Assembly (NCBI GenBank): GCA_019421315.1
Contig: JAHZFN010000062.1
Location: 1-7,700, forward strand
Reading direction: 5' to 3'
DNA: 7,700 nt
DNA from: Peptococcaceae bacterium
GTDB taxonomy: Bacteria; Bacillota; Dehalobacteriia; UBA4068; UBA4997
Shown here: positions 1 through 4,849 of the stretch, one piece after another
Numbering within the stretch: the first letter of the stretch is position 1
Layout: every line of letters starts with the position of its first letter
Position numbers and translations under genes: made by a program
The notes under the pieces: model-generated
What the model was told of the DNA's origin: nothing
Seen by the model: the letters and a program-made list of their open reading frames with translations, nothing else
Database searches by the model: none

Positions 1-22
1 AAGGAAAAATCAATAACTTTGG

Positions 23-622
23 TTATATTTTATTAATTTTAGGCAAAATTTCTTTCAAAGCTTTGCCTCGGTGGCTGATTTTGTTTTTTTCTGCCATTGT
101 CAGCTCCGCCATGGTTTTGTTTAAACCGTCCACAATAAAAAGCGGATCGTAGCCGAAGCCATCTTCGCCTTTGGGTTCCAAGGCAATTCTGCCCTCGCAG
201 GCACCGACTGCGTGATCTTCTCTGCCATCGGGCGCAACCAAAGCAATGCAGCACATAAAACGTGCCGTTCTTTTTGCAGCGGGTACAGCCGCCATCGCCC
301 GCAGCAGCTTGGCATTGTTGGCAGCGTCATCATGCTCTTCGCCGGCATAACGAGCCGAACGCACACCGGGCGCACCGTCCAAAGCATCAACTGCCAACCC
401 TGAATCATCCGCCAAAGTCAAAAGCCCCGTTTGTTTTGCCGCCGCCCTCGCTTTGATCAATGCATTACCCAGAAAATCGGGCGCATCCTCCGCAGGAATG
501 ACAATATCCGGAAAATCACGCAGGGATTTTACAACCCAGCCTTTGCTTTGAGGCTGCTCGTCCAACATTTTCTGCAATTCCTTAACTTTATTTCCGTTGC
601 CCGTTGCCAACAAAATTTCCAT
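23..622 (-). CDS. rdgB: XTP/dITP diphosphatase (RdgB/HAM1 family)
   Basis: Cytosolic house-cleaning pyrophosphatase that hydrolyses non-canonical purine triphosphates (XTP, dITP, ITP) to monophosphates plus PPi, keeping them out of DNA and RNA. The 199-residue length is normal for the family. Visible signatures are the N-terminal nucleotide-binding TGNGNK (7-12), the FLGNALIKA block (50-58), the acidic catalytic LADDSGL (70-76) followed by GAPGVRSARYAGE (83-95), GEDGFGYDPLF (152-162), and the C-terminal base-recognition SHRGKAL (183-189). The frame stays open about 59 codons upstream into rph, but ATG at 622 is chosen because the protein then begins exactly at the family's conserved N-terminus (MEILLATGN), with a modest AAAGG-type RBS about 11 nt ahead. 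It lies 47 nt downstream of rph, so it is almost certainly the second gene of that operon; this pairing is common in Firmicutes. A weak hairpin overlaps the stop codon, but no convincing terminator is visible before the window edge. Confidence 0.97.
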   Translation of the reverse strand: MEILLATGNGNKVKELQKMLDEQPQSKGWVVKSLRDFPDIVIPAEDAPDFLGNALIKARAAAKQTGLLTLADDSGLAVDALDGAPGVRSARYAGEEHDDAANNAKLLRAMAAVPAAKRTARFMCCIALVAPDGREDHAVGACEGRIALEPKGEDGFGYDPLFIVDGLNKTMAELTMAEKNKISHRGKALKEILPKINKI

Positions 623-669
623 AGATCTTCTGCCTTTCTTCTTATTATTATCTATTTTTATGCATATGT

Positions 670-1413
670 TTACAGAACAAAATTTTGCAAATCGTAAAGC
701 TCGCATATTCCCTTTTCTGCCAAATCCAAAAGCTCGTTCAGCTGCTGCCTGCTGAAGCTTTCTCTTTCCGCTGTGCCTTGAATTTCGATTATATGACATT
801 CGTCTTTAGAGCTTTTTCTGATGAGAATTACATTCATATCCACGTCCGCCGTACAATCCTCTTTATAGCACAAATCCAAGCAAGGATCGCCGTTCACGAT
901 GCCGACGCTGACCGCCGCCACCTGCCCGCGCAGAGGCAGTTTATCGGCAAAATTGGCAGCAAGCATACCGTTTTTCTGCATATACTTCAAAGCTTCCACA
1001 ACGGCAACATAAGCCCCTGTTATTGAGGCTGTTCTGGTGCCGCCGTCCGCCTGCATAACGTCGCAGTCCACCTTGATTGTGTAAGGTCCCAAATTGGGCA
1101 AATCCACAGCGGCGCGCAGGCTCCTGCCGATAAGACGCTGGATTTCCTGGCTTCTGCCGTTCACCTTGCCTATGGGGCGGCTGTTTCTGGTTTGGGTTGC
1201 TCTGGGCAGCATGGAGTATTCAGCCGTCAGCCAACCGCCCTCGCCCTCCTCCATAAAACCCGGCGTTCCCTGCTCCACAGTGGCAGTGCAGATAACTTTT
1301 GTATTGCCGCAGCAAATCAAGGCGGAGCCTTCGGCATAAGGCATAAAGCCTTTTTCAATGCTAACAGGACGCATTTCGTTTTCTTTTCTGATATTGCAGT
1401 CATCCAATCTCAT
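670..1413 (-). CDS. rph: Ribonuclease PH (tRNA nucleotidyltransferase)
   Basis: Phosphorolytic 3'-5' exoribonuclease that trims 3' extensions of tRNA precursors, releasing nucleoside diphosphates; active as a hexameric ring in the cytosol. The 247 residues match the usual family size. Signatures are AEYSMLPRAT (64-73), the GRSQEIQRLIGRSLR block (86-100) with R87 at the position of a phosphate-binding Arg, and CDVMQADGGTRTASITGA (117-134) with R127 in the GGTRT phosphate-binding loop. DLCYKEDCTADVDMNVI (180-196) carries the acidic metal-site residues. ATG at 1413 is preceded by GGAGAG about 8 nt away. One oddity: the N-terminus reads MRLDDCNIRKENEMRPV where most family members have MR.DGR...LRPV, so the usual Gly-Arg is missing and about three residues are added; the core is intact. 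First gene of the rph-rdgB operon, behind the promoter at 1465-1493. Confidence 0.97.
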   Translation of the reverse strand: MRLDDCNIRKENEMRPVSIEKGFMPYAEGSALICCGNTKVICTATVEQGTPGFMEEGEGGWLTAEYSMLPRATQTRNSRPIGKVNGRSQEIQRLIGRSLRAAVDLPNLGPYTIKVDCDVMQADGGTRTASITGAYVAVVEALKYMQKNGMLAANFADKLPLRGQVAAVSVGIVNGDPCLDLCYKEDCTADVDMNVILIRKSSKDECHIIEIQGTAERESFSRQQLNELLDLAEKGICELYDLQNFVL

Positions 1414-1464
1414 ATTTTCACTCTCCGTTTTTTAAGCTGCTATTTTTTGTTTCTTCATAATTAT

Positions 1465-1493
1465 ATTATAGCGTATATTGAAAAATTCAACAA
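1465..1493 (-). promoter_or_regulatory. Sigma-A-type promoter of rph-rdgB
   Basis: On the minus strand TTGTTG (1493-1488), a 17-nt spacer and a perfect TATAAT (1470-1465). The start would fall near 1458, giving a 5' leader of about 45 nt to the rph ATG. It lies between the terminator of the preceding ACT gene and rph, so it separates the two transcription units. The -35 matches only TTG plus little else. Confidence 0.65.
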
Positions 1494-1574
1494 CAGGTAT
1501 TTGCATTTGCAAATATTTTTTAACAGCATAATACAAATATATCCGCAAAATTTCTGTTATATATCTTTTATATC

Positions 1575-1605
1575 AAAAAAAATCCGCCCGCAAGGACGGA
1601 TTTTT
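1575..1605 (-). terminator. Intrinsic terminator after the ACT-domain gene
   Basis: The minus strand folds as AATCCGTCC-TTGC-GGGCGGATT (1602-1581), a 9-bp stem with one G-U pair, then a run of Ts (about 1582-1575). It begins about 18 nt past the ACT gene stop. The flanking A and T runs make it somewhat symmetrical, but no plus-strand gene arrives here, so its job is to end the ACT transcript before the rph promoter. Confidence 0.85.
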
Positions 1606-1623
1606 GTTAATAAATTCGATTGA

Positions 1624-2049
1624 CTATTTAATATCTTCTTCGGAAAGCACGCAAATGTTTTTTTCCTGCAAAACTTTAATTGCGGAATCCGTATCAATAA
1701 CACGAAAAACGGTAACAACCTTACTGTCGTTTTGCGCAAAGAAAACATAGAGATATTCAATGTTAATGTTGTTGTCTTCAAAAATTTTCAAGGTTCTTGC
1801 CATTGCGCCAACTTCATCATCGAAAGCAACGGCAATAACGTCGTTTTGGGAAACTGCAAAGCCTGCATCGGACAAAGCCGCCATAGCCTTGGCGTTATCG
1901 TCCACAATCAAGCGGAGAATACCGAAATCGGAGGTATCAGCCATGGACATGGCTCTGAGATTCACACCTGAGTTTGCCAAAATTTCTGTAACGTTTGCCA
2001 AACGACCTTGTTTGTTTTCCAAAAAAACGGAAATTTGTTTAATAAACAT
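1624..2049 (-). CDS. Tandem ACT-domain protein (PaaK-associated)
   Basis: A 141-residue protein made of two ACT domains and nothing else: ACT1 at about 2-66 (opening FIKQISVFLENKQGRL, with the ligand-site Gly at 15) and ACT2 at about 70-138 (Gly81 in DEVGAM). ACT domains usually bind amino acids and act as allosteric sensors; with no catalytic domain, a regulatory or ligand-binding role is inferred. Proteins of this architecture are often encoded beside phenylacetate-CoA ligase and indolepyruvate ferredoxin oxidoreductase genes, and here paaK lies immediately upstream on the same strand. ATG at 2049 is chosen over the in-frame ATG at 2067 because AAGGCGGTG, 6 nt ahead of 2049, is a one-mismatch Shine-Dalgarno that the earlier start would place inside the coding region. 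The 154-nt gap to paaK contains a TTGCAG-17-TATAAT promoter, so the gene can be expressed alone. The ligand cannot be read from sequence; an aromatic amino acid is a guess from context. Confidence 0.92.
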   Translation of the reverse strand: MFIKQISVFLENKQGRLANVTEILANSGVNLRAMSMADTSDFGILRLIVDDNAKAMAALSDAGFAVSQNDVIAVAFDDEVGAMARTLKIFEDNNINIEYLYVFFAQNDSKVVTVFRVIDTDSAIKVLQEKNICVLSEEDIK

Positions 2050-2136
2050 TAAGAACACCGCCTTCATATCAGATGGTTTTAATTATTTTAAACCACTTTA
2101 TTTTCAATTTGATTTTCATAAATATTACATAATTAT

Positions 2137-2165
2137 ATTATATCCGAATTTTCTGCGGACTGCAA
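2137..2165 (-). promoter_or_regulatory. Candidate promoter of the ACT-domain gene
   Basis: Minus-strand TTGCAG (2165-2160), a 17-nt spacer and TATAAT (2142-2137); a second overlapping TATAAT lies at 2137-2132. The transcript would start near 2130, about 80 nt before the ACT start. A long-range inverted repeat, TCCGAAT (2143-2149) with ATTCGGA (2193-2199), brackets the spacer and -35 and might be structure at the end of the paaK mRNA. The -35 is weak (TTG only). Confidence 0.5.
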
Positions 2166-2203
2166 GGATTTTCTGCAAAAAGCTCTATGCCCATTCGGAA
2201 TAA

Positions 2204-3505
2204 TTAATAAGTTACTTGAGTTCTGTTATCTGTAACCAGCTTGTTTTTGCCCTGGCTGCGGGGCAGAGATTTCGGTTCAACCAACGTTACTTTGGCGGCA
2301 ATACCGATAACACTCTTCAATTCTGCGGTAATTTCATCACGCAGTTTTTCCAGACCTTTGATTTCGTCAGTGGTTTCGTTGACTTCCACTTGAATTTCCA
2401 AAGTATCCAATGTACCTTTGCGGTCAACGATCATATGGAAGAAAGGCGCTGTTTTGCCAAGATTGATCAGAACGCTTTCAACCTGGCTGGGGAATACGTT
2501 GACGCCGCGGATAATCATCATATCGTCGCTTCTGCCCACAATCTTGTCCATACGAGCCATTGTTCTGCCGCATTCACATTTATCAATCATAATTCGGGAA
2601 AGATCACGGGTGCGGTAACGCAAAACCGGCATACCTGTTTTGTTAATTGTTGTGAAAACAATTTCGCCCATGCTGCCGGGAGGCAGTACTTCGCCTGTTT
2701 TGGGGTTAATAACTTCAATTATGAAATTGTCTTCCCAAATATGAATACCGTTATGATATTCGCAGTCGCCGCCGACGCCCGGACCGCAGATTTCGGTCAA
2801 GCCGTAAATATCGTGAGCATGGATACCAAGTCGTTCTTCCAAGGTCTGGCGCATTTCCTCCGTCCAGGGTTCGGCGCCGAAAACACCGTGCTTAAGAGGA
2901 ATATCTTCCGGTTTCATGCCTTCGTCCATCAAAACTTCGGACAAATATAAAGCGTAGGAAGGTGTACAGCAGAGAGTTGTCATGCCCAAATCCTTCATCA
3001 GCATAAGCTGTTTTTGGGTGTTGCCGCTGGAGGTGGGCAGAACGTTACAGCCAACCTTGGTTGCGCCGTCATGCAGTCCCAAACCGCCTGTGAACAGAGA
3101 ATAACCATAGCTTACCTGAGCCTTGTCTTGATCTGTAACGCCGTACATTGTCAAGCAACGGGCAACACATTCGGACCACATTTCCAGGTCTTCACGGGTA
3201 TACATGGCAACAATGGGTTTGCCTGTTGTGCCGCTGGAGGCGTGATAACGCACAATGTCCTTGTCATCCGCCGCCTGCAAACCGTTGGGATATTCATCAC
3301 GCAAGTCGGTTTTGACGGTGAAAGGCACCTTTGCCAAATCGTCCAAAGTTTTAATATCTTCCGGCAGCAAACCGATTTCATCGAATTTTCTTTTATAGAA
3401 AGGAACTCTTTCGTAGCAATATTTAACAGTTTTTTGCAATCTTTCCAATTGAAGGGCGTGCAGCTCTTCTCTGTCCATTGTTTCTATTTTCTCGTTCCAG
3501 TACAT
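2204..3505 (-). CDS. paaK: Phenylacetate-CoA ligase family protein (arylacetate-CoA ligase, AMP-forming)
   Basis: Adenylate-forming enzyme that activates phenylacetate or a related aryl acid with ATP and CoA to the acyl-CoA, AMP and PPi; cytosolic. The 433 residues match PaaK. Motifs in order: P-loop-like ASSGTTGKP (89-97), DIYGLTEICGPG (232-243), YRTRDLSRI (297-305), the hinge GRSDDMMIIRGVNVFP (324-339), and the C-terminal LPRSQGKNK (414-422) with the catalytic-lysine region. ATG at 3505 has GGAGGT 8 nt ahead; an in-frame ATG nine codons earlier has no RBS and lacks family similarity. No other aerobic phenylacetate-degradation (paa) gene is present, and the partner downstream is a tandem ACT protein. 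This arrangement is typical of anaerobes that interconvert arylpyruvates, aryl-CoAs and arylacetates through ferredoxin oxidoreductases. Direction in vivo (activation for Phe or Tyr synthesis, or ATP recovery during amino acid fermentation) is not decidable here. A private promoter (3594-3622) and a distant Phe-type T-box lie upstream. Exact substrate uncertain. Confidence 0.93.
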   Translation of the reverse strand: MYWNEKIETMDREELHALQLERLQKTVKYCYERVPFYKRKFDEIGLLPEDIKTLDDLAKVPFTVKTDLRDEYPNGLQAADDKDIVRYHASSGTTGKPIVAMYTREDLEMWSECVARCLTMYGVTDQDKAQVSYGYSLFTGGLGLHDGATKVGCNVLPTSSGNTQKQLMLMKDLGMTTLCCTPSYALYLSEVLMDEGMKPEDIPLKHGVFGAEPWTEEMRQTLEERLGIHAHDIYGLTEICGPGVGGDCEYHNGIHIWEDNFIIEVINPKTGEVLPPGSMGEIVFTTINKTGMPVLRYRTRDLSRIMIDKCECGRTMARMDKIVGRSDDMMIIRGVNVFPSQVESVLINLGKTAPFFHMIVDRKGTLDTLEIQVEVNETTDEIKGLEKLRDEITAELKSVIGIAAKVTLVEPKSLPRSQGKNKLVTDNRTQVTY

Positions 3506-3593
3506 TGAATTTACCTCCAAAAATAAGTTCATTTACCATCATAATTCCTTGTTAAAAACCGTGCTTCTGCAATTTTTTCCGATTGAATGCCAC

Positions 3594-3622
3594 GCTATAT
3601 TTTTTTGATGCGATACCGTCAA
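3594..3622 (-). promoter_or_regulatory. Candidate private promoter of paaK
   Basis: Minus-strand TTGACG (3622-3617; five of six to consensus), a 17-nt spacer and TATAGC (3599-3594; four of six). The start would be near 3587, leaving a leader of about 82 nt. If used, it would let paaK be expressed independently of the T-box further upstream. The -35 lies in a 10-nt direct repeat (TTGACGGTAT) whose other copy, at 3747-3756, has no matching -10. Confidence 0.5.
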
Positions 3623-3916
3623 GCCGTTTCCGTAATACCTTTTTTAATACATATTTACCGTTTTACCGCCATACTGCCGAATTTTATGTTTTAATTCAGC
3701 TTAACCTCCCAATTTAAACAAACCGCCTTTTGCTTTACACCGAACAATACCGTCAAATGCTGCGGCTTATGCTTTAATACCACAATACAGTTTGGGGTTA
3801 TGCCGTTCTGCCGAAACTGAATTAAATTTTGATTTTTTCTGCGGATTTTTATTGTTCATTATCACGCCCTTGTTTGCTAAAAGCACGCTCTGCGGCCGCT
3901 CAAACAATCGGCAAAT
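3623..3916 (-). other. Spacer between T-box terminator and paaK promoter
   Basis: About 290 nt holding no recognisable gene. On the minus strand it contains a 30-codon ORF (3767-3859), a strong GGGAGG Shine-Dalgarno-like element near 3705-3712 with no start codon at usable distance, and an 8-bp hairpin GCTGAATT / AATTCGGC (3700-3676, 9-nt loop, one G-U pair). It also holds one copy of the 10-nt direct repeat ATACCGTCAA (3747-3756; partner at 3613-3622). TTCGGCAG occurs twice (near 3675-3682 and 3808-3815). The orphan SD and fragments could be remains of a decayed gene, or a long leader of paaK. I recognise no protein similarity in any frame. Confidence 0.4.
3767..3859 (-). CDS. Possible 30-residue ORF just downstream of the T-box
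   Basis: An ATG-initiated frame encoding a basic 30-residue peptide (begins MNNKNPQKKSKF, ends LYCGIKA). It is preceded by AAGGGCGTG, an imperfect Shine-Dalgarno about 3-8 nt from the ATG. It is the first open frame after the T-box terminator, 57 nt past its T-run, which is where a T-box-controlled gene would be expected. It has one Phe and one Tyr codon, so it is not a classic attenuation peptide, and I recognise no family. It could be a real small protein, the 5' remnant of a lost gene, or chance. Confidence 0.22.
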   Translation of the reverse strand: MNNKNPQKKSKFNSVSAERHNPKLYCGIKA

Positions 3917-3945
3917 AAAAAACGCCCCAACCAAAAGTTGGGACG
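3917..3945 (-). terminator. T-box-controlled intrinsic terminator
   Basis: Minus strand CGTCCCAAC (3945-3937), loop TTTTG, GTTGGGGCG (3931-3923) with one G-U pair, then six Ts (3922-3917). Its 5' arm CGTCCCAA is the same sequence that closes the antiterminator with UUGGG and ACG, so the two folds are mutually exclusive. This is the standard T-box switch. Confidence 0.93.
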
Positions 3946-4254
3946 AAATAAATCCGTGGTACCACCCAAGTTAGCCGAAAGACGACTCACTCATTACAAG
4001 TAAAAAGCAACTGCAACAAAAAAAAGTTTCCGCCTTAGGACGAAAACCACCTGAGACAAAGTACGGAGCAATTACTCGATACTCGTTTCTTATAACGGAG
4101 AAAAACCGGGACGGACTACTGTAATTTTCACCCGACCGACTCAAGAGGGAACTTCGTTTAATCTCACCTGAGGACGCTTCCAGTCTACGGCGCCCAATCC
4201 CTGACAGGCTGATAATTAAATTACTTTTCTCTGTCAACGTCTGATATCAATCTA
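3917..4254 (-). ncRNA. T-box riboswitch leader, predicted tRNA-Phe (UUC specifier)
   Basis: Cis-acting leader that senses uncharged tRNA and lets transcription continue when the cognate amino acid is short. Minus-strand elements in order: Stem I with K-turn-type base (TGA bulge near 4143-4141), AGTA motif (4225-4222), helix TTTAAT/ATTAAA (4220-4215 with 4162-4157), AG-bulge-like CAGGGA and the apical hairpin GGGCGC/GCGTCC, and the specifier strand GAAG-TTC-CCTC-TTGAG. This follows the glyQ T-box layout (GAAA-GGC-ATTC-TTGAG) position for position, putting TTC (4151-4149) in the codon slot. Next come a Stem II region with CCGTTATAAG, a Stem III hairpin AGTCG/CGGCT (about 3987-3973), and the T-box. 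The antiterminator is UUGGG-[UGGUACC]-ACG-loop-CGU-CCCAA (3969-3938). The bulge UGGU pairs with an ACCA end, discriminator A, as in tRNA-Phe. The next sizeable gene downstream is paaK. T-box identity is near certain; Phe specificity is a manual alignment, and the specifier is followed by C rather than the usual purine. Confidence 0.93.
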
Positions 4255-4260
4255 TTACGC

Positions 4261-4289
4261 ATTATAGCACAGGGCTTTGGCATTTGCAA
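4261..4289 (-). promoter_or_regulatory. Promoter of the T-box transcript
   Basis: Minus-strand TTGCAA (4289-4284), a 17-nt spacer and a perfect TATAAT (4266-4261). The start falls near 4254, about 30 nt before the Stem I AGTA motif, as expected for a T-box leader. It points away from the plus-strand microprotein gene; the roughly 220 nt between them is A-rich. Confidence 0.8.
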
Positions 4290-4484
4290 TACTTTTCACG
4301 AAAAAACCACATATTGGCTTTTTCGTTTATATAGAGCCGCAAAAAACAATGTTTTAGCAAGAATTATTACTGTACGTTAAAAAAAACGGCAAAAATTCCC
4401 TAAAAAAAACTAAAATGAAACACATAAAAATTTAAGCAAAACACATAATAGAAATGAATTTAAATTCAAGGAGGAAATTTTAAA

Positions 4485-4604
4485 ATGGCAAAAAATAAAA
4501 ATCAAAACAGAAGCGAAAACCGCACAGAAAACAAAACAGACACCAAAGCAGAAAACAGAACTTCCAACAGAAGTGAAAACCGTGCGGAAAACCGCTGCGA
4601 CTAA
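4485..4604 (+). CDS. 39-residue tetrapeptide-repeat microprotein, function unknown
   Basis: Very hydrophilic 39-residue protein, MAKNKNQN followed by about seven tandem tetrapeptides of pattern (R/K)-(S/T/A)-(E/D/S)-(N/K): RSEN, RTEN, KTDT, KAEN, RTSN, RSEN, RAEN, then RCD. It has no hydrophobic segment and no aromatic residue, and only one Cys, near the C-terminus; disorder or nucleic-acid or surface association is plausible but unproven. It is believed real because it has a near-perfect AAGGAGG (4468-4474) 10 nt before the ATG, ends just before a GC-rich terminator hairpin, and uses varied synonymous codons across the repeats (AGA/CGC/CGT/AAA and AGC/AGT), as expected from selection on protein rather than a recent DNA repeat expansion. 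No sigma-A promoter is clear; CATAAT at 4444-4449 is a possible -10 with no -35, and ACACATAA occurs twice upstream (4420-4427, 4441-4448). Asn/Lys/Glu-rich small ORFs resembling this occur in Clostridia and relatives, usually unnamed. Single-gene unit, divergent from the T-box. Confidence 0.8.
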   Translation: MAKNKNQNRSENRTENKTDTKAENRTSNRSENRAENRCD

Positions 4605-4618
4605 TTAAAATCCTGAAC

Positions 4619-4642
4619 AAGGGGCGGCTTTTGCCGCCCCTT
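4619..4642 (+). terminator. Intrinsic terminator of the microprotein gene
   Basis: AAGGGGCGGC-TTTT-GCCGCCCCTT, a perfect 10-bp stem with a tetraloop, 14 nt after the stop codon. The following tract TTACATACTTTT is only moderately T-rich, so termination strength is uncertain, but the GC-rich perfect stem in an AT-rich region is unmistakable. Confidence 0.8.
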
Positions 4643-4849
4643 ACATACTTTTCACTCTTTTAATTTTGCGACGGATTAAATTTTTTGATACTCAACAGTC
4701 CACACCCCGCCGTGTGTTTCACACAAAAAGCCAAAATCAAAATTAATTGACTTTGGCTGTATTTTTCTTAACTTAATATTTAGTTTTCATAATTTATATT
4801 GAGCTTAAATCTTGACAAAGCTTATCTATCATATAAATTATTCTGCAAA
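4643..4849. other. Convergent intergenic region with terminator hairpins
   Basis: About 200 nt, AT-rich, with no gene seen on either strand. It holds the terminator hairpin for the minus-strand gene ending at 4850. Next to it is a CACAC (4701-4705) / GTGTG (4712-4716) / CACAC (4720-4724) trio in which the middle arm can pair with either flank. The remaining 90 nt between that terminator and the stop codon shows nothing recognisable. Confidence 0.6.
4724..4758 (-). terminator. Intrinsic terminator downstream of the 198-residue gene
   Basis: Minus strand AGCCAAAGTC (4758-4749), a 10-nt AT loop, GATTTTGGCT (4738-4729) with one G-U pair, then TTTTT (about 4729-4725) and GTGTG. On the plus strand the G-U becomes an A-C mismatch, so it suits minus-strand transcription. 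It lies about 90 nt past the stop codon. Confidence 0.7.

Noticed and set aside
12..26. ATAAC/GTTAT hairpin overlapping the rdgB stop, followed by a T-rich tract on the minus strand
   Set aside because: Only 5 AU-rich base pairs with a broken T-run; too weak to call a terminator at the window edge.
623..799. 59-residue N-terminal extension of the rdgB frame
   Set aside because: It overlaps the 3' end of rph, has no family similarity, and the conserved RdgB N-terminus begins at 622 with an RBS.
2216..2950. 244-codon plus-strand ORF opposite paaK
   Set aside because: Shadow frame of a clear adenylate-forming enzyme on the other strand; low-complexity composition and no RBS.
3792..3974. 60-codon plus-strand ORF
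   Set aside because: It runs antisense to the T-box terminator and antiterminator, with no RBS and no family resemblance.
4042..4054. Second T-box-like AGGTGG...CGTCC on the minus strand, suggesting a tandem T-box
   Set aside because: It lacks the ACC of the bulge, has no matching antiterminator or terminator, and has no second Stem I.
3971..4237. 88-codon minus-strand ORF inside the T-box leader
   Set aside because: It is read through the structured leader, has no RBS, and its sequence reflects Stem I and the Stem II/III elements.
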